Shown here: one piece after another, positions 18,552-25,120 of the stretch | Layout: each line of letters begins with the position of its first letter | Position numbering within the stretch: the first letter of the stretch is position 1 | DNA from: a bacterium HR15 | GTDB lineage: Bacteria; Armatimonadota; Fimbriimonadia; Fimbriimonadales; GBS-DC | Direction of reading: 5' to 3' | Assembly: GCA_002898555.1 (NCBI GenBank) | Contig: BEHR01000034.1 | Span: 1-34,579 of the forward strand | DNA: 34,579 bases | Program-made: the position numbers and the translations under genes | The notes under the pieces: generated by a model | The model's database searches: none | What the model was told of the DNA's origin: nothing | The model's input: the letters and a program-made list of their open reading frames with translations, nothing else

Positions 18552-19493
18552 TCATTCTTGCAACTCCTCTGCCTCAGATGCCTCTCTGGGTGGAAAGATC
18601 AGGGAAAGCGCGATAGTGATGCTCAGTACCATTGCAATCACCCCTAACGACCAGCCCACAGGAATCTTATAAATGGGTGACAGAATCATTTTGACCCCAA
18701 TAAACGCTAAGATGAGCGCTAACCCGTAGTGGAGATACGCAAATGCGCCGATGAATCGCGACAGCACAAAATAAAGCGAGCGCAACCCCAGCACGGCAAA
18801 CGCATTCGAGGTATAGACCACGAACGGGTCCTGCGAAATAGCCAGCGCCGCCGGGATCGAATCGAGCGCGAAGAGCAGGTCGGTGCTCTCGACGATCAAC
18901 AGGGTAATGAAGAGCGGGGTGGCTGCCAGTCGTCCGTGCCAACGCACGAAGTAGTGTGCCCCCCGATAGTCGGGTGTAATGGGGATCAGGTATCGTGCCA
19001 GCCTCAGCACCAGATTGCGCTCAATCTCCACCTCCTCCGATGGCTTCAGCACCAGCCGGAATCCTGTGAAGATTAGAATCGCTCCGAACACATAGACCAT
19101 CCAATGGAACAGTCGGAGCAGGGTCAACCCGACAAGGATAAAAATCGCACGCATCACCAGCGCACCTATCACGCCCCAAAACAGCACCCGGTGCTGATAC
19201 GCAGCGGGCACACGAAAATAGCGGAAAATCACCAGAAACACGAACAGGTTGTCCACGCTCAGCGAGAGTTCCACCAGATAGGCAGCGAGGAACTCCACCG
19301 CCCGTTGCTTACCGTGCCAGACATAGACACCCAGATTAAACAGCGCCGCCAGCACAATCCATGTAAGCACCCAGCCGAGCGCCTCACGGAATCGCACCGT
19401 GTGCGCCTCGCGATGAAACACGAACAGGTCGATGGCGATGCACACGCTCACCACCAAACCGAAGATGAGCCAGAAAACGGCCGTGATTTCCAT
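18552..19493 (-). CDS. TerC/Alx family membrane protein, probable manganese exporter
   Basis: A 313-residue protein with about nine membrane helices of the TerC family. The two family hallmarks are LSLSVDNLFVFLVIF (D81) and LLFALDSIPAALAIS (D211), which supply metal-binding carboxylates. TerC proteins such as Alx and YkoY/MeeF are linked to Mn2+ homeostasis and, in some cases, to metallation of exported proteins. Here the link is direct: the upstream leader contains a yybP-ykoY manganese riboswitch with a terminator, so the gene should be switched on by Mn2+. The C-terminus (PPREASEAEELQE) is acidic and cytoplasmic. The start is preceded by GGAGGAGCC on the minus strand. Confidence 0.92.
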   Translation of the reverse strand: MEITAVFWLIFGLVVSVCIAIDLFVFHREAHTVRFREALGWVLTWIVLAALFNLGVYVWHGKQRAVEFLAAYLVELSLSVDNLFVFLVIFRYFRVPAAYQHRVLFWGVIGALVMRAIFILVGLTLLRLFHWMVYVFGAILIFTGFRLVLKPSEEVEIERNLVLRLARYLIPITPDYRGAHYFVRWHGRLAATPLFITLLIVESTDLLFALDSIPAALAISQDPFVVYTSNAFAVLGLRSLYFVLSRFIGAFAYLHYGLALILAFIGVKMILSPIYKIPVGWSLGVIAMVLSITIALSLIFPPREASEAEELQE

Positions 19494-19516
19494 CCTTAGG
19501 CTCCTCCGTGTCCTGT

Positions 19517-19570
19517 AAAAAACAAAGCGAAACCGCCACTACCCATGCACAAGGGCAGTGGAGGTCTCGC
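19517..19570 (-). terminator. Intrinsic terminator of the terC riboswitch
   Basis: On the minus strand, GCGAGACCTCCACTGCCC (19570-19553) pairs with GGGTAGTGGCGGTTTCGC (19544-19527), giving about 17 pairs with one mismatch and two G-U wobbles, followed by TTTGTTTTTT. The 5' arm begins with the GCGAGACC that closes the aptamer, so aptamer and terminator compete. This is the expression platform expected for a metal-activated switch. Confidence 0.85.
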
Positions 19571-19658
19571 TGTTTTTACGATGGGCACCGGCTGCCGAAG
19601 CAGCGTCCTGACGATGCCCATCCCTGCTGTGACAGCAGGCGCTACTCCCCTCCAACAG
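19563..19658 (-). promoter_or_regulatory. yybP-ykoY manganese riboswitch
   Basis: The minus strand reads GGGGAGTAGC (19650-19641), a short P2-type hairpin (CCTGCTGTCACAGCAGG), ATGGGCATCGTCAGGACGCT, a GCTGCTTCGGCAGC hairpin, CCGGTGCCCAT and finally GCGAGACC (19570-19563). The paired conserved ends GGGGAGUAG and GCGAGACC are diagnostic of the yybP-ykoY class, which senses Mn2+. It lies in front of a terC gene, the most common target of this class. Confidence 0.9.
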
Positions 19659-19659
19659 G

Positions 19660-19665
19660 AGTATA
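19660..19665 (-). promoter_or_regulatory. -10 box of terC leader
   Basis: TATACT on the minus strand places the transcription start at about 19653, immediately before the riboswitch GGGGAGTAG. It lies within the 14-mer CATCGGGTATACTC also found at 10152-10165. No clear -35. Confidence 0.5.
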
Positions 19666-19694
19666 CCCGATGCCACAGGGTTCGCCCGCTGTCC

Positions 19695-19822
19695 TGAAAT
19701 TTTTTCTCTGGGGTACTCCAAAATTTTCTTTTCCGGGGTACCCTGCTGGGTCGGAAAAGAAAATTTTGCCGTCTGGGTCAGAGAAAAAATTGTGCATCTG
19801 GGTCAGAGAAGACAATTTCAAA
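19695..19822. repeat. Composite PAL repeat cluster
   Basis: CTGAAATTTTTTCTCTGGGG (19694-19713) is followed by a perfect 17-bp palindrome, CAAAATTTTCTTTTCCG (19719-19735) with CGGAAAAGAAAATTTTG (19752-19768), then two GGGTCAGAGAA half-units. It is a near match in order and content to the cluster at 1-115. The remaining stretch up to 19987 shows no gene. Confidence 0.85.
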
Positions 19823-19987
19823 GGGCAGATTCCCAGTCAGTGTTTGCGCATTCGGATCGATGTATGGGCAATTTCTCATTCCCGGTGCGTCTCGCACACT
19901 ACCGCGATTCGGGTTGGAAACCGATAATAGCAGGTATGAGAAACCTTTGACCGCGTGAACGGGTATCTAATTAATAGGGGCATAGCC

Positions 19988-21160
19988 ATGCGAGAGCATA
20001 CACAGGGCTTCTGGCTTTCGACCGACTCGTGGGATCTGTACCGCCGCGCGGAGAAGGATCGGCTGCGCCATAACGAGAAGGTCAAGGAGGTCATTCGGGA
20101 GAATCTGGGTGAGATTATCGCCCAGCAGGACATTATCACGGCGGAAGACGGTAAAATCGTCAAGATTCCCATTCGCGGGCTGGAGCTGCCTCACATCCGC
20201 TATGACCCGCATGGCAAGAAGGGCGTGGGGCAGGGCGAGGGGGGTAGCCAGCCGGGCGATGTGATCGGTCGCTCCGGTCAGCCTGGGCAGGGCGCGGGCA
20301 AGCAGGCAGGCACAGAACCGGGCGTCGACTTCTATGAGGCGGAATTCACCATCGAAGAGCTGGTGCAGATGGTGTTCGAAGACCTCCATCTGCCTAACCT
20401 GCGCGAGAAGGGCACGAAAGAAATCCTTGCGGATCAGGTGCGGTTCGACACCATCGCGCGACGCGGACCTGCTGCGAATCTGGATAAGCGGCGCACGCTC
20501 ATCGAAGCTTGGAAGCGTAACGCTCGCGAGGGACGCCCCAGCTGGGAAATTCGCGAGGAGGATAAACGCTTCAAAAGCTGGGAGATTGTGCCCGAAAAAC
20601 AGCGGAATGCTGTTGTGATTGCCATGCGGGATGTGTCGGGCAGTATGGGCGAGTTTGAAGCCTATATCGCCCGCAGCTTCTACTACTGGATGGTACGCTT
20701 CCTACGCACCAAGTACACCGCCACCGAGATTGTGTTCATCACCTGCCACACTGAAGCAAAAGAGGTGGATGAACATACTTTCTTCGCGGCGGGTGATTCG
20801 GGGGGTACGCGCCTCTCGGCTGCCTATAAACTCGCGCTGGACATTATCGAGAAGCGCTATAACCCGCGCGAATGGAACATCTATCCCTTTATGTTCTCCG
20901 ATGGCTACAATTGGGGCGATCACGAGGTGGTGGAATATATGCGCCGTCTGGTGGACTATTCGAATCTGGTCGGCTACGGTGAGATTGCGAATGACCTGTG
21001 GGGTCAGTCGGGCGGGTTGGCGCCGCTGGGTCAATCGTTGACCGAAGCCTTTGGAGACGACCCGCGCGTGGTGATTGTCAAAATCACCGCGAAGGAGGAT
21101 GTGTGGCCTGCTCTCAAACGCTTCTTTAGTAAGCACCCGGAGGTCGCTGCCATGCCGTAG
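19988..21160 (+). CDS. DUF444 / YhbH-YeaH family protein with vWA-like domain
   Basis: A 390-residue DUF444 protein. The N-terminus DLYRRAEKDRLRHNEKVKEVIRENLGEII with IPIRGLELPHIRYDP and a Gly/Gln-rich linker (GVGQGEGGSQPGD) is the family signature. A von Willebrand A-like domain follows with the MIDAS motif DVSGS (D215, S217, S219) and GGTRLSAAYKLALDII. Family members (YhbH in Bacillus, YeaH in enterobacteria) act with a PrkA-type kinase and SpoVR/YcgB in starvation or sporulation responses; neither partner is in the window. ATG 19988 has AGGGG (19975-19979) at 8 nt; GTG 19955 is less likely. Confidence 0.9.
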   Translation: MREHTQGFWLSTDSWDLYRRAEKDRLRHNEKVKEVIRENLGEIIAQQDIITAEDGKIVKIPIRGLELPHIRYDPHGKKGVGQGEGGSQPGDVIGRSGQPGQGAGKQAGTEPGVDFYEAEFTIEELVQMVFEDLHLPNLREKGTKEILADQVRFDTIARRGPAANLDKRRTLIEAWKRNAREGRPSWEIREEDKRFKSWEIVPEKQRNAVVIAMRDVSGSMGEFEAYIARSFYYWMVRFLRTKYTATEIVFITCHTEAKEVDEHTFFAAGDSGGTRLSAAYKLALDIIEKRYNPREWNIYPFMFSDGYNWGDHEVVEYMRRLVDYSNLVGYGEIANDLWGQSGGLAPLGQSLTEAFGDDPRVVIVKITAKEDVWPALKRFFSKHPEVAAMP

Positions 21161-21170
21161 GGAAGACGCT

Positions 21171-21212
21171 CTGAAATTTTCTCGCTGAGTACCCCAGAGA
21201 AAAATTTTTCCT
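21171..21212. repeat. PAL palindrome after the DUF444 gene
   Basis: CTGAAATTTTCTCGCTGAGT then ACCCCAGAGAAAAATTTTTC; the arms pair imperfectly. The placement 10 nt after a stop codon is like the copy after lptF/G. Confidence 0.7.
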
Positions 21213-21321
21213 GAAAAACCCGCAATCTCGCCTGTACCTCCCCCTGCCTTATCGGGAACAACCTTATCCGATGGCGCTGGCTTTGCCTGCGCCCACAATA
21301 CAGGGGAGGTGCTGACCGACA

Positions 21322-21411
21322 ATGTTATCTGCACTGGCATTAATGGTTGCAGCGGCATGCATTATCGGCGCGTACAATCTGTTGCGCGACGCGCTGGAGG
21401 ATATCTGGTAG
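21322..21411 (+). CDS. Possible 29-residue single-helix membrane peptide
   Basis: A very short frame, ATG to TAG, encodes MLSALALMVAAACIIGAYNL, then LRDALEDIW. The first ~19 residues form one hydrophobic helix and the tail is amphipathic and acidic. A purine-rich AGGGGAGGTG (21302-21311) lies about 10 nt upstream, a reasonable ribosome site in otherwise empty DNA. The gap 21213-21424 has no other gene. It ends 14 nt before the stop of the convergent feoA. The resemblance to other bacterial small single-pass subunits (KdpF, CydX type) is only in general form; no partner complex is nearby. It may be chance. Confidence 0.4.
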   Translation: MLSALALMVAAACIIGAYNLLRDALEDIW

Positions 21412-21424
21412 ATTCCACGACAGG

Positions 21425-21658
21425 CTACTCGCTGTTCGCGGGTATCGGCTCCACCTCGATCTGGGAGGCGAGCAGGTGGTCGAGGGCAATCATGGAGTAG
21501 CCAATTTGCAGCACACAGGTTGGAAGCTTCTGCACAAGGCGCACGGTGGCGCCGGGCGTGATGCCCAGCGCTGTGAGTTTGCGCCAGTGTCCGTCGGCAT
21601 CGTGGATGATGCGCACGATACGCGCGGTGTCGCCCGTTCGCAGCTGGGTCAATCGCAT
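21425..21658 (-). CDS. feoA: FeoA, small SH3-like partner of ferrous iron transport
   Basis: A 77-residue FeoA-domain protein: MRLTQLRTGDTARIVRIIHD, then LTALGITPGATVRLVQKLPT, LQIGYSMIALDHLLASQIEV. FeoA is a cytoplasmic SH3-like protein needed for full FeoB activity. ATG 21658 lies within the end of the zinc-ribbon gene (10-nt overlap), so it is translationally coupled. It is the last gene of the minus-strand operon feoB(GTPase)-feoB(permease)-zinc ribbon-feoA, a reversed order compared with the common feoA-feoB. Confidence 0.9.
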   Translation of the reverse strand: MRLTQLRTGDTARIVRIIHDADGHWRKLTALGITPGATVRLVQKLPTCVLQIGYSMIALDHLLASQIEVEPIPANSE

Positions 21659-21852
21659 CGTGGGGGTGTCTCCTGCCGGCGTCGCCGCGCCCATTCGACC
21701 AGCTTCTTGAGCCATTGCGGTTCCTGCGGCTGTTCGTAGCCGCAATAAGGGCACTTGATCAGGTGGCAGCCGCCGAACGCGCCACAGCCCTTGCACGCTC
21801 GCTCGATGCCCTCTTGCGTCAGCTCGCGCCCACAAAACGCGCACGCCCTCAT
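21649..21852 (-). CDS. Small zinc-ribbon protein of the feo operon
   Basis: A 67-residue protein with three cysteine pairs: MRACAFCGREL, ACKGCGAFGGCHLIKCPYCG, and a basic C-terminal helix (WLKKLVEWARRRRQETPP). Its ATG overlaps the permease stop (ATGA) and its end overlaps feoA by 10 nt, so it is made together with the transporter. FeoC of enterobacteria is also a small protein at the end of feoB and carries cysteines, but it is a winged helix; this one is not obviously homologous. It may bind zinc or iron and stand in for a regulatory subunit; this is inference. Confidence 0.8.
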   Translation of the reverse strand: MRACAFCGRELTQEGIERACKGCGAFGGCHLIKCPYCGYEQPQEPQWLKKLVEWARRRRQETPPRCD

Positions 21853-23345
21853 ACCCTCACCCCCAGCCACGCCAGCGCATGCGCAAGCAACAGCCCTGTG
21901 AGCAGCGCGATGCTCAACGCCAGCACAAACATGACCAGCGCCGCACGCAGCCCGCGCTCCTTGATGCTCACCAGGAACTGCGCCACGCAAGGCACGAACA
22001 GCGTTAGCACCACCGACGCTACCAGCAGCTGGTTGCCCGTGAGCAGTCCCTGCTCGTTAAGCCTGTAAAGCCCCGCCGCGCCATAGTCGCGGCGGAAAAA
22101 TCCGAACAGAAAAGCGACCGCTGCCTCCGAGGGCAGGCTCAGCGCCTGCACCACAGGGCGCATCCCGCGTATCGCCAAATCGAACAGTCCTGTCAGCTGC
22201 CCTATCCAAATCAGCACACTTGCCAGCAGAAAGAGGGGGAACACCTCCATGAAATACCAGTGCAGGCGCGCCAGCGTCTTAAGCAACACATTAGAGAGGC
22301 TGGGCAGACGCATTGGCGGCAACTCCATGTAAAAAGGGGCGGAACTCCCAGGCAGAACCTTCGCTGCTAACCAGCCAATCAACAGGAAGACCCCGACCAG
22401 CACCCCTGCCCAGAGAAGCAGCCCTTTCGGGTGTCTTGCCAGTAATGCCAGCACCACCCCCAGCTGTGCGGAACAGGGGATCGCCAATGTGAGCAGGAAG
22501 GTGGTCAGAATGCGCTCGCGACGAGTTTCCAAGATGCGCGTGACGACCGTCGCCATCGTGTCGCAGCCGAAGCCCAGCACAATGGGGATAACCGCCCGCC
22601 CGTTCAACCCCAACCACTTGAACGCCCGGTCAATCAGCATTGCCAAGCGCGGCAGATAGCCTGTATCCTCCAGCACAGCAAACACTAAGAAGAAAAAGGT
22701 CACGATAGGCAAAATCAGCGCGATGGCATAGGTGACTCCCAGCGTCCAGACACCATATTCACCCACCAACAACTCCTGAAGGGCACTCCATGGGATAATC
22801 GCGCGTACCAACCGCTCCACGAAGGGGTTGATATACTGCCCAAAGAGACCATTCTCCAGCCAATCCACCACAGTGCCCGCCCCAAATACCCCCACGAACT
22901 GATATAGCCCAAAGTAGAGCACCAACACCAGTATCGGGAAACCAGTCCACGGGTTCATACAAAGCCTACCGATATGCTCGGCAAGTGCGCCTGGTCGCAA
23001 AATGCGGGTGCGGAGTGTAGCCGAAGGATCGGAGGATTGAGAGAGCACATTGGAGGCAATCTGTTGGCTCCATCGCTGACGCTGCTGCTCGATTTGCCAT
23101 GCGATGGGAGTTTCACTGGTTGCTTGCAGCTGTTCGCACAGGGCACGGATGCGATCGAGGGTGACGGTGAATTCCTGTAGGCGCACTTCCTCCCAAATTT
23201 CAGGGTCGCCCTCAAGCAGCAGCAGTGCCAGCGTGCGCTCGCTCAGTGCATATGAGCCGCGCAAGAGCGACGCGATCTCCACTATCGCCTGCTCAATCGC
23301 CGGCGGATAGCGCCATCGCACTGTCTCGGCAGGTGAGCTGCTCAT
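21849..23345 (-). CDS. feoB: FeoB permease domain as a separate protein
   Basis: A 498-residue membrane protein equal to the C-terminal, membrane part of FeoB, the GTP-driven ferrous iron transporter. It starts MSSSPAETVRWRYPPAIEQAI, the usual linker after the GTPase, then has the LCMNPWTGFPILVLVLYFGLYQFVG first helix, VFAVLEDTGYLPRLAMLIDR, the gate motif IVLGFGCDTMATVVTRILETRRER, and LTLAIPCSAQLGVVLAL, ending with LTLFVPCVAQFLVSIKERG. The GTPase is encoded by the upstream gene in another frame; the two overlap by 53 nt. ATG 23345 was chosen (a TTG precedes it directly). As no conserved part is missing, a functional split is plausible rather than decay. Confidence 0.9.
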   Translation of the reverse strand: MSSSPAETVRWRYPPAIEQAIVEIASLLRGSYALSERTLALLLLEGDPEIWEEVRLQEFTVTLDRIRALCEQLQATSETPIAWQIEQQRQRWSQQIASNVLSQSSDPSATLRTRILRPGALAEHIGRLCMNPWTGFPILVLVLYFGLYQFVGVFGAGTVVDWLENGLFGQYINPFVERLVRAIIPWSALQELLVGEYGVWTLGVTYAIALILPIVTFFFLVFAVLEDTGYLPRLAMLIDRAFKWLGLNGRAVIPIVLGFGCDTMATVVTRILETRRERILTTFLLTLAIPCSAQLGVVLALLARHPKGLLLWAGVLVGVFLLIGWLAAKVLPGSSAPFYMELPPMRLPSLSNVLLKTLARLHWYFMEVFPLFLLASVLIWIGQLTGLFDLAIRGMRPVVQALSLPSEAAVAFLFGFFRRDYGAAGLYRLNEQGLLTGNQLLVASVVLTLFVPCVAQFLVSIKERGLRAALVMFVLALSIALLTGLLLAHALAWLGVRV

Positions 23346-23874
23346 CAATGAGCTCCTTCAGCTCCGGAATGCCACGCCCTGTCAGGCAAACGGTGGGCGC
23401 AACGGGAATGGCTAACTGCTGGCGCAGCATGTCGACCGAAATTTGCAACCCTGCTCGCTCCAGCTCGTCCATCATGTTCAGCACCAAAATCGTTGGAATA
23501 CCCAACTCGATCAGCTGAAGCGTCAGAGGGAGCATGCGCGCGAGGTTTTTTGCATCCACCACATGCAGCACTAAATCGGGATGTTCGTGAAGCAAAATAC
23601 GCCGCGCCACGCGTTCCTCCTCCGTGATGGGACTCAGTGAGTAGAGGCCAGGCGAGTCGATCACGGTGAACCTGCGCCCATTGTGGTGCATGATGCCACG
23701 CGTGATCTCGACGGTGGTGCCTGGGTAATTCGAAACCGTCACATAGCGTCCCGTGAGCCGATGGAATAGCACACTTTTGCCCACATTGGGCTGTCCTGCG
23801 ATGACAACGAGAGGCAGGCGGTGTGCCGCACCTTGCTCATCCTGTTTTCGCTCGATCCACATTGCTTGCGCCAT
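23293..23874 (-). CDS. feoB: FeoB GTPase domain as a separate protein
   Basis: A 193-residue G protein equal to the N-terminal domain of FeoB. The motifs are G1 GQPNVGKS (residues 27-34), G2 YPGTTVE, G3 DSPG in FTVIDSPGLYSLSPITEEE, G4 NMMD and a G5-like end at TVCLTGRGIPELKELI. It stops at DSAMALSAGD, while the permease gene begins in another frame 53 nt earlier. The start ATG 23874 lies 8 nt after the -10 box, so the mRNA is probably leaderless or nearly so. It is the first gene of the feo operon. Confidence 0.9.
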   Translation of the reverse strand: MAQAMWIERKQDEQGAAHRLPLVVIAGQPNVGKSVLFHRLTGRYVTVSNYPGTTVEITRGIMHHNGRRFTVIDSPGLYSLSPITEEERVARRILLHEHPDLVLHVVDAKNLARMLPLTLQLIELGIPTILVLNMMDELERAGLQISVDMLRQQLAIPVAPTVCLTGRGIPELKELIDEQLTCRDSAMALSAGD

Positions 23875-23882
23875 TTTCCATA

Positions 23883-23912
23883 AGTATACTCCTTAGCGTG
23901 GCTAAATGTCAA
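23883..23912 (-). promoter_or_regulatory. Promoter of the feo operon with internal inverted repeat
   Basis: On the minus strand TTGACA (23912-23907), an 18-nt spacer and TATACT (23888-23883) form a near-consensus sigma-70 promoter. The spacer contains the inverted repeat TTAGC-GTG-GCTAA (23893-23905), placed where a bound repressor would block RNA polymerase. Its form recalls DtxR/IdeR-type iron boxes (TTAGGTTAGCCTAACC type), but the match is partial. Confidence 0.75.
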
Positions 23913-23985
23913 GGGGGAATGGGGGCTTATATGTGGGCTTGTGGAACGGGGTGTACGGGTATGAGTCCATTCTGGAGCGGTCTTC

Positions 23986-25068
23986 TCAGGAGTTAAAAGA
24001 GCAGGCGTAGGTGGAGGCGTCCTGAAGCACATCGGCGATGCTCTGTAGCACTTCGTCCACCGTAATCCACTGGAGGCACTCGCGCCTCAGGCAGCGATCG
24101 GGCGGGCAGCGTCGGCACATTGGGCGTTTATACAGCACATGCGCACGCTGCCCGAAGGGACCCGTACGGTCGGGATTGGTGGGACCATAAAGCGCGACAC
24201 AAGGCACGCCGAACGCCGCCGCAAGGTGCGCTGTACCTGTATCCCCACAGATATGCACCGCCGATTGCGCCACCACTGCCATCACCTCCTTGATGCTGGT
24301 TCGCCCGATGAGGCTACGCAGGGGGTGTTGCTTAAGTCTGTGCAGCTGCTCTTCCAGCGGTTTATCGCCCGGTCCACCGACGAACACCACAGGGAGACCG
24401 AATGCTGCTTCCACACGGTCGGACAGCTCGGCAAAGTTGGCAATGTGCCACCGCTTCCACTCTCTGCCAGCGGACGGGTTCATCGAAACGAACGCTGCCG
24501 TGATGCCGAGTGGCAAGAGTTTGGTGCGCACGCTCTGGCGTGCTTCTTCGGGAATAAACAGAGGGAACTCGACGGGGAGTGGCTGTTCCACACCCAGCCA
24601 GCGTGTCGCTTCCAAGTATTGCAGCACCACATGCTGGTTAGGAAGATCGGGAATGGGCAGCCGCTTCATGAAAAGCCATGTGCCTTCGCGCATACGGTGT
24701 CCGCCCAGCCGCACAGGAACCTTGCCCAGCGCGCCCCAAATCGCGCTTTTGATTAGCCCTTGCAAATCCAGCGCAACCTGATACCGTTCCGCACGAATTT
24801 CGCGCACCAGCGAGCGAAACGCTTGCCATGCGGCACGGCTGAATGTTCGAAAATAAATCAGCTGATAGGGGATCTGGTGAAGCCTATCGATGCAGGGGGA
24901 GCCTTCCAGCACGCCAGTGAAGCGGTCTTCCACCACCCAGCCGATTTTGAGGTGGGGGTAGGCACGCTTCAGCGCAGCGGCGACCGGCGACGCATGCACA
25001 ATATCCCCCATCGAGGAGGTTTTCACAATTAATAACCGCTCCGCTTGGTTCAGATCGATCGGTTTCAT
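23986..25068 (-). CDS. Heptosyltransferase-like GT9 glycosyltransferase
   Basis: A 360-residue cytoplasmic glycosyltransferase of family GT9, which includes LPS core heptosyltransferases using ADP-heptose. The N-terminal domain shows ERLLIVKTSSMGDIVHASPVAAALKRAYP and WVVEDRF, then LDLQGLIKSAIWG. The C-terminal domain carries FVSMNPSAGREWKRWHIANFAEL, VVFVGGPGDK and the family motif CGDTGTAHLAAAFGVPCVALYGPTNPDRTGPFG. The end is cysteine-rich (CRRCPPDRCLRREC), often seen in this family. Its presence fits a diderm with LPS-like core sugars. It starts 52 nt after the dnaN stop, with a long hairpin in between. Confidence 0.88.
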   Translation of the reverse strand: MKPIDLNQAERLLIVKTSSMGDIVHASPVAAALKRAYPHLKIGWVVEDRFTGVLEGSPCIDRLHQIPYQLIYFRTFSRAAWQAFRSLVREIRAERYQVALDLQGLIKSAIWGALGKVPVRLGGHRMREGTWLFMKRLPIPDLPNQHVVLQYLEATRWLGVEQPLPVEFPLFIPEEARQSVRTKLLPLGITAAFVSMNPSAGREWKRWHIANFAELSDRVEAAFGLPVVFVGGPGDKPLEEQLHRLKQHPLRSLIGRTSIKEVMAVVAQSAVHICGDTGTAHLAAAFGVPCVALYGPTNPDRTGPFGQRAHVLYKRPMCRRCPPDRCLRRECLQWITVDEVLQSIADVLQDASTYACSFNS

Positions 25069-25081
25069 CTTCCAGGTCGGG

Positions 25082-25118
25082 AGGGATCAGGGAGGGGTCT
25101 CCCCAATCCCTGATCCCT
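25082..25118. repeat. Strong hairpin between dnaN and heptosyltransferase gene
   Basis: Perfect 12-bp arms AGGGATCAGGGA (25082-25093) and TCCCTGATCCCT (25107-25118), with GGGG-TCT-CCCC inside, giving a 16-pair stem with a 2-nt bulge. There is no U-tract on either side, so it is not a standard intrinsic terminator; it may act on mRNA stability or be another mobile palindrome. Confidence 0.75.
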
Positions 25119-25120
25119 CT

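Noticed and set aside
19508-19927. Plus-strand frame over the riboswitch and repeats
   Set aside because: It is explained by the riboswitch, terminator and PAL repeats on the opposite strand; no protein features.
21213-21321. Riboswitch upstream of the small membrane frame
   Set aside because: A GGCGC/GCGCC stem is visible, but no known aptamer consensus could be matched.
23293-23348. Programmed frameshift joining the two FeoB halves
   Set aside because: No slippery heptamer or downstream structure was seen, and the second half has its own ATG; treated as a split gene, although sequencing error is not excluded.
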